DNA of 64,000 bases, taken from Alphaproteobacteria bacterium (GTDB taxonomy: Bacteria; Pseudomonadota; Alphaproteobacteria; DSM-16000; Inquilinaceae). A model generated the notes under the pieces. It saw only the letters and a program-made list of their open reading frames with translations, made no database searches and was not told the DNA's origin. The stretch spans positions 164,297-228,296 of the forward strand of contig JANQGH010000055.1 in assembly GCA_028277405.1 (NCBI GenBank). The letters are read 5' to 3'. The translations under genes and the position numbers were made by a program. Shown piece after piece: positions 25,104-32,753 of this stretch; positions within the stretch are counted from its first letter, which is position 1; every line of letters begins with the position of its first letter.

Positions 25104-26666
25104 ATGGCGCGCTCTGAAACCGTCGTTGCGTTCAAGAACATCACCAAGCGGTTTCCCGGCGTTTTGGCACTGGACGATGTCAGCCTCTCGTTTCGCTCCG
25201 GCGCGTTGAACGCCGTAATCGGCGAGAACGGCGCCGGCAAAAGCACCCTGATGAACATCCTGGCCGGCGACCTGCATCCGGACGCCGGCGAAATCCTGCT
25301 TGACGGCCAGCCGGTCAGCATCCCGTCGCCACATGCCAGCCAGCGGCTGGGCATCAAGGTCGTCTATCAAGAGCTGTCGCTCTGCCCGAATTTGAGCGTG
25401 GCGGAAAACGTCATGCTCGACCGTCTGGCCGCGCAATCGGTGTTCTCGCCAATCCGGCGCCGCACCGTCCGGGCCGCCGCCAGAGAGCAGCTTGAACGCC
25501 TTGGCGTCGCCGGGCTCGACCCCGACGCCACCGTGGTGAACCTGTCGGTCGCCCAAAAGCAACTTGTCGAAATCGCCCGGGCGATCTCGCAAGAAGCACG
25601 CATCCTGGTCCTGGACGAACCGAACTCGGCCCTGTCGAAGAACGAAACCGACAAGCTGTTCGAGATCATCGCGCAACTGAAGCGCGACGGAGTGACCATC
25701 GTCTATGTCTCGCACCATCTGGAGGAGGTCATCGACATCGCCGACACGATCAGCGTGATGCGCGATGGCCGCCATATCGAAACGGTCGACAATGACGGCA
25801 GCGTCACGCCGGCCCATCTGATCGCGTCGATGGTCGGCAAGACGGTCGAGATCGCGACGAAACGCGCCGCACCGCTGCTGACCGACGCGCCCGTCGCGTT
25901 GGACGTTAAGGACCTCTCCGCCGAGCCAGCCTTGAACGGCGTCTCGTTCAACGTCCGTGCCGGCGAGATCGTCGGCGTCGCCGGCCTTCCGGACTCCGGC
26001 AAGGACGAGTTGCCGGCGGCGATCTTCGGGCTGATGCCCCGGATGGGCACCGTCACCTTGCAAGGAAGGCCGCTGACGCCGCAATCGACATCGGCGGCCA
26101 TCAAAGGGGGCATGGCCCTGGTTCCGGCCGACAGGCGCGGGGTCGGCGCCCTCTTGTCCATGAGCGTGCAGGACAACATCGTCGCCGCCTCCCTCGACAG
26201 GGTCAGCTGGCTCGGCATCCTGAACCGCCGCAGGATGCGCACTGTCGGCGACAGCTATGTTAAGCGGCTGGACGCGCGCATCGCGCATCTGAAACAGAAG
26301 ATCCGCACGCTCAGCGGCGGCAATCAGCAGAAGATCATCATCGCCCGCGGGCTGGCGACGACGCCTGGCTTGCTGGTCCTGCACGAGCCGACACGTGGCA
26401 TTGATGTCGGCGCCAAGGCCGAGATCTACGGCATCTTGGCCAAGCTGGCCGCAGACGGCGTCGGGATCTTGCTGGTGTCCTCAGAGATGCCGGAACTGAT
26501 CGGCCAGTGCTCGCGGGTTCTGGTTTTGCATCAGGGTAAGCTGCGCGCCGAGCTCAGTGGGGACCACATCGACGAAGAGACGATCCTGTCGCATGCCATG
26601 GGCCAGGACGTGACCCGGCCGACGCCGCTGGGACACGAACGGGCCACGGCGGAGGCGGCTGGCTAA
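25104..26666 (+). CDS. Ribose-type ABC transporter ATP-binding protein (RbsA family, two ATPase domains)
   Basis: 520 residues with tandem ATPase domains. The first has Walker A GENGAGKSTL, signature LSVAQKQLVEIARAI and Walker B ILVLDEPNSAL. The second has the usual degenerate Walker A GLPDSGKDEL and signature LSGGNQQKIIIARGL, followed by LLVLHEPTRGIDVGAK, where D to H replaces the Walker B Asp next to EPTRG. Such N-domain-competent, C-domain-degenerate pairs are normal for RbsA. It energises the CUT2 importer with the permease and receptor upstream. Confidence 0.94.
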   Translation: MARSETVVAFKNITKRFPGVLALDDVSLSFRSGALNAVIGENGAGKSTLMNILAGDLHPDAGEILLDGQPVSIPSPHASQRLGIKVVYQELSLCPNLSVAENVMLDRLAAQSVFSPIRRRTVRAAAREQLERLGVAGLDPDATVVNLSVAQKQLVEIARAISQEARILVLDEPNSALSKNETDKLFEIIAQLKRDGVTIVYVSHHLEEVIDIADTISVMRDGRHIETVDNDGSVTPAHLIASMVGKTVEIATKRAAPLLTDAPVALDVKDLSAEPALNGVSFNVRAGEIVGVAGLPDSGKDELPAAIFGLMPRMGTVTLQGRPLTPQSTSAAIKGGMALVPADRRGVGALLSMSVQDNIVAASLDRVSWLGILNRRRMRTVGDSYVKRLDARIAHLKQKIRTLSGGNQQKIIIARGLATTPGLLVLHEPTRGIDVGAKAEIYGILAKLAADGVGILLVSSEMPELIGQCSRVLVLHQGKLRAELSGDHIDEETILSHAMGQDVTRPTPLGHERATAEAAG

Positions 26667-26702
26667 GGCCGGCCAAGGGACAACGAGCCGACGGAGGACG
26701 GG

Positions 26703-27653
26703 ATGGCAGGTCCGAAGATCGCGGTAATCGGCAGCTTCGCTGTCGGCATGACCATGCGCACGCCGGAACTGCCGGTGTTCGGCCAGACCCTGCTGGGCTC
26801 CGACTTCGACATGGGGCCCGGCGGCAAGGGGTCTAACCAGGCCGTGGCCACCGCCCGGCTGGGCGCAAGCTCGTCGCTGGCGGCGATCATCGGCGACGAC
26901 AAGCTGGGCGAGGTCGGCACGGAGCTCTACGCCCGCGAGGGCGTGGGCACCGACCATCTGACGCTGACGGGGGAACGCGCCACGGGCGTCGGCTTCATCA
27001 TCCTGAACACCGAAGGCGACAATTTCATCATTCTCGACATGGGCGCGAACGAGCTGATGGACCCGGCCTTCGTCGACACGGCGGAAGACCTGATTGCCGC
27101 CAGCGACATTGTCATGTCGGTGCTGGAGATCCCGGTGCCGGCGGCCCAGCGGGCCATGGCGCTTGGCCGCAAGCACGGCGTCACGACGATCTTCAATCCT
27201 GCGCCGGCGCAGGCGGTGCCGACGGACATGTTCGGATCGGTCGACTATCTGACACCCAACGAAAGCGAGCTTCGCATCCTGCTTGGGCTTGCCGCCGACG
27301 ATCCGCGCCCGACCCCGGATCTGGCGCGAGAGTTGAGGGGCAGGGGTACCAGCAACCTGATCGTCACCATGGGCGATCGCGGCACGCTGGTGCTGACCGA
27401 CACCATCGACGAGATCGTGCCCGGCTGCCGCGTGGATGTCGTCGACACGACCGGCGCGGGCGATGCCTTCAATGCCGGCTTGGCGGTCGCGCTGGGCGAG
27501 GGGCGGCCCGTCCTCGATGCGGTGCGGTTCGGCTGCGCCTGCGGGGCGCTGGCCTGCACAAAGCTGGGCGTCATCCCGTCATTGCCGACGCGCGCGCAAG
27601 CGACAGCGCTTTACCAAGACCATTACGGAACAACGAAGGGGGGATCGTCATGA
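26703..27653 (+). CDS. rbsK: Ribokinase (PfkB family)
   Basis: 316 residues. The substrate-binding motif is DFDMGPGGKGSNQAVATARLGA, and the catalytic/anion-hole motif is VDTTGAGDAFNAGLAVALGEG near residue 255. It phosphorylates D-ribose or a close relative at O5 using ATP. It lies directly after the ATPase gene with a GGAGG-like site before its ATG, and its stop overlaps the rbsD start (ATGA). The rbsD partner strongly favours a ribose-like furanose substrate over other PfkB sugars. Confidence 0.88.
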   Translation: MAGPKIAVIGSFAVGMTMRTPELPVFGQTLLGSDFDMGPGGKGSNQAVATARLGASSSLAAIIGDDKLGEVGTELYAREGVGTDHLTLTGERATGVGFIILNTEGDNFIILDMGANELMDPAFVDTAEDLIAASDIVMSVLEIPVPAAQRAMALGRKHGVTTIFNPAPAQAVPTDMFGSVDYLTPNESELRILLGLAADDPRPTPDLARELRGRGTSNLIVTMGDRGTLVLTDTIDEIVPGCRVDVVDTTGAGDAFNAGLAVALGEGRPVLDAVRFGCACGALACTKLGVIPSLPTRAQATALYQDHYGTTKGGSS

Positions 27654-28105
27654 AACGGGGACGCCTGCTGAATTCGGAGCTTAGCCACGCCATCGCCTCG
27701 ATGGGCCATGGCGACCTGCTGATCGTCTGCGACGCCGGGTTCCCGATCCCGTCCGACGCCTGGCGGATCGACCTTGCGATCGCGCCCGACGTGCCGGACC
27801 TGGCCACCGTACTGGGGGCCGTCGCCGATGCCTTCATCGCCGAGAAGGTTGCCTACGCCGACGACGTGACCACAAACAACCAGCCTCTGCTCCAAACGGT
27901 GAAGCGCCTGTTTCCCGACGCCGACCACGAGACCGTTCCTCACGCACAGATCCTGGGCGAGTTGGCCGGGCGGGCGAAGGCCATCGTGCGCACGGGCGCG
28001 TTCGACCCCTGGGGCAACATCCTGCTCTATTCCGGCGTCGATGTGCCGCAATGGTTCAGCAAGCCAGGGACCGTGGCCCCCGATTACTACGCCGACAAGA
28101 TTTAG
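27650..28105 (+). CDS. rbsD: D-ribose pyranase (RbsD/FucU family)
   Basis: 151 residues. The signature MKRGRLLNSELSHAIASMGHGDLLIVCDAGFPIP places catalytic H20 and D28 as in RbsD. The C-terminal block RTGAFDPWGNILLYSGV is the substrate-contact region, slightly altered from the usual TGE-x-TPY-x-N form. It catalyses interconversion of beta-pyranose and furanose ribose, feeding ribokinase. It overlaps rbsK by four bases, indicating translational coupling. Confidence 0.9.
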   Translation: MKRGRLLNSELSHAIASMGHGDLLIVCDAGFPIPSDAWRIDLAIAPDVPDLATVLGAVADAFIAEKVAYADDVTTNNQPLLQTVKRLFPDADHETVPHAQILGELAGRAKAIVRTGAFDPWGNILLYSGVDVPQWFSKPGTVAPDYYADKI

Positions 28106-28146
28106 ATGGCGTTCCGTCACGTCGGCCAAGAGTGGGGCATGGGTCT

Positions 28147-28974
28147 ATGAAGCGGATTTACGACTGGGGCGCGCGTCCGGCGCTGCGCAAGTTGACGGTT
28201 GCTGATCTGATTGCGGCGAAGGGCAAGGAGACCTTCTGTCAGGTCACGGCCGACACGGCCGACGAAGCGGCGGCGGCCGAGGCCGCAAGCTGCGAGATGC
28301 TGATCTGTCGCGCCCGCAATGTTGCCGAGGTCCGGCGCGGGTCCGCGCATGTCTTCGTCACGGCGGCACTCGGTTTTGCCGACAACATCTCCGACGACGA
28401 GATCCTGCGCGCGGCCATCGGCGCGCTGACGACTGGCGCCGACGCGGTCATCACCAGCCGTGGCCCTACGGTGGTCGAGATGCTGGCCAGGGAGGACATC
28501 CCGGTCATGGGCCATCTGGGTCTGGTGCCGCGCAAGTCCACCTGGGTCGGGTCCATGCGGGCCTTCGGCAAAACGGCGGACGAGGCGTTTGAACTCTATG
28601 CGCGCTTCAAGCGGCTGGAAGATGCCGGCGGTTTCGCCGTTGAGGCCGAGCTGATCCCTGAACCCGTCATGGCGGAACTGACAAAGCGCAGCGGCCTTGT
28701 CACCGTGTCCCTAGGCTCGGGCCGGCACGCGGATGTCCTGTTCCTGTTCATGGCCGACATCTGCGGCGAAACCGACAGTCGGCCCCGGCACGCCAGAGCC
28801 TATGGCGATCTGGCCAGCCTTTACCGCCAGGTTCGCGAGGAACGGGTGCGGGCGCTATCGGCCTTCCGCCAAGACGTGGCGTCCGGTGCGTTCCCGGCGG
28901 AAGGGGAGGTGGCCACGCTGGACCCGAACGAACTGGAGAGCTTTCGCGAGCGGCTGACTAGAGCCGACACGTAG
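28147..28974 (+). CDS. PanB-like (ketopantoate hydroxymethyltransferase superfamily) protein
   Basis: 275 residues from ATG 28147. The PEP/pyruvate-type barrel is recognised from VITSRGPTVVEMLAREDIPVMGHLGLVPRKSTWVG, AFGKTADEAFELYARFKRLEDAGGFAVEAELIPEPVMAELTKRS and DICGETDSRPRHARAY. GHLGLVP and EAELIPE match PanB positions, but the usual PanB metal-binding aspartates are not obvious. It closes the ribose-type operon, where pantothenate synthesis is not expected. An aldolase or lyase acting on a sugar-derived keto acid is a reasonable alternative. Confidence 0.75.
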   Translation: MKRIYDWGARPALRKLTVADLIAAKGKETFCQVTADTADEAAAAEAASCEMLICRARNVAEVRRGSAHVFVTAALGFADNISDDEILRAAIGALTTGADAVITSRGPTVVEMLAREDIPVMGHLGLVPRKSTWVGSMRAFGKTADEAFELYARFKRLEDAGGFAVEAELIPEPVMAELTKRSGLVTVSLGSGRHADVLFLFMADICGETDSRPRHARAYGDLASLYRQVREERVRALSAFRQDVASGAFPAEGEVATLDPNELESFRERLTRADT

Positions 28975-28984
28975 CGACTGCCGA

Positions 28985-29737
28985 TCAGGCGCTCATCCGC
29001 CAGTCCCCGTTGCTATTGCTGGAGCCGTCGTCCTGGTGGCTGGCAAAGTCGATGGCCGCTTGCGCCAGCACGTCGATCGTGTCGACGACTGCGAGCGAGC
29101 TCTCGACCGTGTCGGCAATGATCGAAAATTCCGAACACGCGATGACCAGAACGTCGGCCCCCTTGCCGGTCAATTCCGTTGCCGCCGCGCGCAGGGTTTG
29201 AACCGCCGATGCGTCGGTGCTGTCGACCTTGATGGCACGGATCGCCGCCAGCAGACGGTCATCATCGTCGGGATACAGCAGCGAAATGCCGCGCTCGGCG
29301 AAGGCCCGGTCGAACAGGCCGATGAGCCGGACCGCGGGCGAGGCCAGCAGGCCGACGCGCTTGTTGGCCTGGGCCAAGGGCGCGACGCGTTCAACCGCCA
29401 GGTCGACCATGTTCAAGAACGGTATGTCGACGGCGCCCACGATGGCCGGCGCGAAATGGTGGGCGGTGTTGCACGGCATCGCCAGCGCTTCGGCCCCGGC
29501 TGCTTCCAGACGGCGCGCCATGTCGGCCAACACAGGCGCCGGGTCGTCCCCGGTTTTTTCGATCAGCGCCTTGATCCGCGACGGTACTTGCGTGTTGTCG
29601 TCGACGATCAGGGGCACGTGATCGCGGTCGTCCCGGGCCGGCGTCAGCTTGATCACGCGCGACATGAACAAGACGGTGGCCTCGGGGCCCATGCCCCCTA
29701 AAACGCCGATCCGTCGCTTGGCTGCACCGTCTGTCAT
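28985..29737 (-). CDS. Aspartate/glutamate racemase family protein
   Basis: 250 residues, usual for the family. It starts RRIGVLGGMGPEATVLFMSRVI, the aspartate racemase signature, and has the two catalytic cysteines C89 (MPCNTAHHF) and C201 (IACSEFS). It interconverts L- and D-aspartate or a related amino acid without PLP. Its stop faces the PanB-like gene with 10 bases between. It is 18 bases after the cuyA-like gene and probably in one operon with it, which suggests a D-amino-acid or sulfonated amino-acid theme. Confidence 0.9.
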   Translation of the reverse strand: MTDGAAKRRIGVLGGMGPEATVLFMSRVIKLTPARDDRDHVPLIVDDNTQVPSRIKALIEKTGDDPAPVLADMARRLEAAGAEALAMPCNTAHHFAPAIVGAVDIPFLNMVDLAVERVAPLAQANKRVGLLASPAVRLIGLFDRAFAERGISLLYPDDDDRLLAAIRAIKVDSTDASAVQTLRAAATELTGKGADVLVIACSEFSIIADTVESSLAVVDTIDVLAQAAIDFASHQDDGSSNSNGDWRMSA

Positions 29738-29755
29738 CGTGGGGTTCGGAACTTC

Positions 29756-30784
29756 CTATTCGGCTGCGACCGCGAGCGGCCGATCGCCATAATTGAAGGC
29801 GGCAGTATAGCCGAACAGAGCCGCCGCGCCGCCTGTGTGCAGGAAGACGATCTTCTCGCCCTCTTTGAACCTGCCCTTGCGGATGAAGTCGATCAGCCCG
29901 GCGGCACCCTTGCCCGAATAGACCGGGTCCAGAAGGATGCCCTCCAACTGCGCGAACATCTCGATGGCCTCGAGCGTGCCCTCGGTCGGGATGCCGTAGC
30001 CTTCGCCGACATAGTCGGTGTTGGCCACCACGTCCTCGCGCCGCACGATGCCGGGCGAGCCCAGCTTCTCGGCCGTCTGCACGGCCAGGTTATAGACGTT
30101 TTCCTCCTGCTTCGGCTGGGGCGCACGCACGCCGAAGCCGAGCAGCGGGATGTTGGCGTTGATCGCCTTCAAGCCGACGATCATGCCGGCCTGGGTGCCG
30201 GCGCTGCCGGTCGCGTGCACGATACGGTCGATCACCAGACCCACATCGTTGGCCTGATGCACCAGTTCAAACGCGCAGTTGACGTAGCCCAGCGCCCCGG
30301 TCGGGTTCGAGCCGCCGCCGGGAATGGTGTAGACCTTGCGGCCGCCGTCGCGAAAGCCGTCGGCAACCGCCAGCATCTCGGCATTCATGTCCAGGCCCGG
30401 CCCGCGCTTTTCCGCGGTCGCGCCGTGCAGATGGTCGAGGAAGACGTTGCCGTTTTCATTGTAGTTCGGGTCGGTCGACCCGGTGCGGTCTTCCAGCAGG
30501 ATGTGGCAATCCACGCCCAGCTTGGCGGCGAACGCGGCCGTCTGACGCGCGTGGTTCGATTGGGTCGCGCCCTGGGTGATCACTAGGTCCGCGCCTTCAG
30601 CCTCGGCCTCGGCCATCAGGAACTCAAGCTTGCGCGTCTTGTTGCCGCCGGTCGAGAGACCGGTGCAGTCGTCGCGCTTGATCCAGATTTCTGGGCCGCC
30701 AAGCTCTCGGGACAGCCGTTTCATCGGTTCCAGCGGGGTTGGCAGATGGGCCAGGCGGAGTCTCGGAAAACGCGCAAGATGCAT
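29756..30784 (-). CDS. cuyA: L-cysteate sulfo-lyase / D-cysteine desulfhydrase (CuyA/DcyD) PLP enzyme
   Basis: 342 residues. The start [21 protein letters not shown] and [22 protein letters not shown], with PLP lysine K49, are shared with L-cysteate sulfo-lyase and D-cysteine desulfhydrase of the ACC deaminase superfamily. [19 protein letters not shown] and [16 protein letters not shown] complete the cofactor site. CuyA cleaves L-cysteate to pyruvate, sulfite and ammonium; DcyD acts on D-cysteine. A divergent LysR gene matches known cuyA neighbourhoods. The two activities cannot be separated from sequence alone. Confidence 0.75.
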   Translation of the reverse strand: MHLARFPRLRLAHLPTPLEPMKRLSRELGGPEIWIKRDDCTGLSTGGNKTRKLEFLMAEAEAEGADLVITQGATQSNHARQTAAFAAKLGVDCHILLEDRTGSTDPNYNENGNVFLDHLHGATAEKRGPGLDMNAEMLAVADGFRDGGRKVYTIPGGGSNPTGALGYVNCAFELVHQANDVGLVIDRIVHATGSAGTQAGMIVGLKAINANIPLLGFGVRAPQPKQEENVYNLAVQTAEKLGSPGIVRREDVVANTDYVGEGYGIPTEGTLEAIEMFAQLEGILLDPVYSGKGAAGLIDFIRKGRFKEGEKIVFLHTGGAAALFGYTAAFNYGDRPLAVAAE

Positions 30785-30843
30785 GGGTGGCGGACCTTTC
30801 TAAAATACCTGAAGTGAGTATTGACTTCCGTAAGACCGCATTC

Positions 30844-30883
30844 AAATGCAAAAATCCGGCGCTAATATGCCTGATCTGCATTT
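30844..30883. promoter_or_regulatory. LysR-type binding region between cuyA-like and lysR genes
   Basis: AAATGCA (30844-30850) and TGCATTT (30877-30883) form a perfect 7-bp inverted repeat. Inside it, ATGCCTGATCTGCAT (30867-30881) has the LysR T-N11-A form with ATGC/GCAT arms. The second arm abuts the AGGAGG of the LysR gene, consistent with autorepression plus activation of the divergent lyase gene. Confidence 0.5.
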
Positions 30884-30895
30884 TAGGAGGCTGGT

Positions 30896-31798
30896 ATGAG
30901 ACTAGAATGGCTTGAGGATTTGCTCGCGGTATTGGAAACCGGGTCGCTGAACCGCGCGGCGGAGCAACGATTGCTAACCCAGCCGGCTTTTTCGCGCCGC
31001 ATCCGCACCATCGAACGCTATGTCGGCGTCGACCTCGTCGATCGATCGCGCAAGCCGGTGCAACTGCGCAAGGCCGTGCGCGACCAACAGCAGAAGATGC
31101 AGGAACTGGCCGCCAGCCTGCGCGACCTGGTCTACGAGTTGAAGCGTCAGGACCGCGAAACGCAGAACCGAGTGGTGATCACCAGCCAGCACGCCATCGC
31201 GGCCACGATCGCACCGGAACTGGTGAAAAGGCTGGCCCCCGATCCCGACATCTCGATCCGCCTGCGTTCGGCGAACCGGGACGAGTGTTATGCCATGCTG
31301 ATGACCAAGCAGGCCGACATCGCCTTGCTCTACCGGTCCGTCGCCGACCCGCTGCCGGCCGACGAGGACTTCCTGGAACAGGTCGAGGTTCGCAGCGAAC
31401 GCCTCATCCCGGTGATCGCCAGCGCGGAGCTCAAGACCGTCCGGCGCCAGCTCAAGTCCGGGCCGCTTGCCGTCGTCGCCTACCCGGCGGACGTTTCGCT
31501 CGGCCAGGTCTTGAGCCAGGAGGTCTTCCCCGCGATCAAGGGCAGCGACTCCGTCCGCCGCAGGGCGGAAACGGCTCTGACGCTGGCGGCACTTCAATTG
31601 GCTCTATCGGGCGTCGGGGTCGCCTGGATACCCGAGTCATTGGGCGCCAGCGACATTGCCCAGGGCGGACTTGCGGATCTCAGCGACGTGTTGCCGTCGA
31701 GCATGCTGACGGTCGTCGCCGTGCGTCTCAGCGGCGCGAAATCGCCCGCCGAAGCGGCCGTTTGGCAGCTCGCCGCCGAGGCGGAGGCGGATACTTAG
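30896..31798 (+). CDS. LysR family transcriptional regulator, divergent from the cuyA-like gene
   Basis: 300 residues, ATG 7 bases after AGGAGG. The N-terminal winged helix is MRLEWLEDLLAVLETGSLNRAAEQRLLTQPAFSRRIRTIERYVGVDLVDRSRKPVQL (residues 1-60), followed by a linker helix and a periplasmic-binding-like effector domain with ALTLAALQLALSGVGVAWIPESL. It is divergently transcribed from the CuyA/DcyD-like lyase and racemase and has a dyad operator between, so it likely activates them on the presence of cysteate, D-cysteine or a similar amino acid. Its end overlaps the convergent amidohydrolase by four bases. Confidence 0.93.
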   Translation: MRLEWLEDLLAVLETGSLNRAAEQRLLTQPAFSRRIRTIERYVGVDLVDRSRKPVQLRKAVRDQQQKMQELAASLRDLVYELKRQDRETQNRVVITSQHAIAATIAPELVKRLAPDPDISIRLRSANRDECYAMLMTKQADIALLYRSVADPLPADEDFLEQVEVRSERLIPVIASAELKTVRRQLKSGPLAVVAYPADVSLGQVLSQEVFPAIKGSDSVRRRAETALTLAALQLALSGVGVAWIPESLGASDIAQGGLADLSDVLPSSMLTVVAVRLSGAKSPAEAAVWQLAAEAEADT

Positions 31799-32658
31799 GG
31801 CGCGGTCAGCGCGTCGTAGGTCTCCGGCCGCCGGTCGCGCATGAACTGCCACAGATTGCGCACCTCGCGCACCTGGTCGAGGTCCATGTCGGCCGTCACC
31901 AGCTCTTCCTGGTCCTCGCTGGCCTCGCAGAGGAAATTGCCGCGCGGGTCGACGATGTAGCTGGAGCCGTAGAACCGGCCGATGCTCCACGGTTCTTCAA
32001 CGCCCACACGGTTCACCGCGCCGATGAAGACCCCGTTGGCGACGGCCGAGGCCGGCTGTTCCAGCTTCCAAAGATACTGGCTCAGGCCCGCCACGGTGGC
32101 CGACGGGTTGACGATGTATTCCGCACCGTTCAGCGCCAGCGCGCGCCAGCCTTCCGGGAAGTGCCGGTCGTAACAGATATAGACGCCCAGCTTGCAATAG
32201 GCGGTGTCGAACACCGGATAGCCGAGATTGCCGGGCTTGAAGAAGAACTTCTCCCAAAAACCGGCCACCTGCGGGATGTGGATCTTGCGGAACTTACCGA
32301 GATACTTGCCGTCCGCGTCGATCACGGCGCAGGCGTTGTAGTAGACGCCGGTTATGTGCTCCTCATAGATCGGCACCACGATGACCATGGAGTACTTCTT
32401 GGCGTAGTCCTGCATCAGCTTGGTCGTCGGGCCATCCGGGATCTTCTCCGCCGCCGCATACCATTTGACGTCCTGCGAGGGGCAGAAATAGGGCTGGTTG
32501 AAAACCTCTTGCAGGCACAGCACCTGAACCCCGGCCTCGCCCGCCCGCTCGATGAACGGGATGTGCGCCGCCAGCATCTTGTCGCGGATCTGTTCCGGGC
32601 TGTCGTCGGTGCTGCCGTGCAGCTTGGTTTGGATCAGCCCGCCTTTGACGATGGCCAT
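31795..32658 (-). CDS. Beta-ureidopropionase-like nitrilase-superfamily amidohydrolase
   Basis: 287 residues. The nitrilase catalytic triad is E51 (LCLQEVF), K125 (KFRKIHIP) and C162 (VYICYDRHFPE). FFKPGNLGYPVFDTAYCKLG and NPSATVAGLSQYLWKLEQPASAVANGVFIGAVNRVGVE closely follow the beta-ureidopropionase pattern, so the likely reaction is N-carbamoyl-beta-alanine to beta-alanine, CO2 and ammonia, the last step of reductive pyrimidine breakdown. A RutR-like operator precedes it, supporting this. N-carbamoyl amino-acid or carbamoylputrescine hydrolysis is an alternative. Confidence 0.87.
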   Translation of the reverse strand: MAIVKGGLIQTKLHGSTDDSPEQIRDKMLAAHIPFIERAGEAGVQVLCLQEVFNQPYFCPSQDVKWYAAAEKIPDGPTTKLMQDYAKKYSMVIVVPIYEEHITGVYYNACAVIDADGKYLGKFRKIHIPQVAGFWEKFFFKPGNLGYPVFDTAYCKLGVYICYDRHFPEGWRALALNGAEYIVNPSATVAGLSQYLWKLEQPASAVANGVFIGAVNRVGVEEPWSIGRFYGSSYIVDPRGNFLCEASEDQEELVTADMDLDQVREVRNLWQFMRDRRPETYDALTAP

Positions 32659-32703
32659 GGGGTTTGCCTCTCTGTTTCGAAATGGGGGCGGTCGAAAGAA
32701 AAT

Positions 32704-32719
32704 CTGACCAGTTGGTCAA
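32704..32719. promoter_or_regulatory. RutR-like operator upstream of the beta-ureidopropionase-like gene
   Basis: CTGACCAGTTGGTCAA matches the RutR palindrome TTGACCAnnTGGTCAA at 13 of 14 defined positions; the only difference is the first base. It lies 46 bases upstream of the amidohydrolase start on the correct side. RutR is a TetR-family regulator of pyrimidine catabolism; no rutR gene is in this window. Confidence 0.55.
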
Positions 32720-32753
32720 GTATGCCGGTTTCGGCTGGGCTTTGAAGCGAAAA

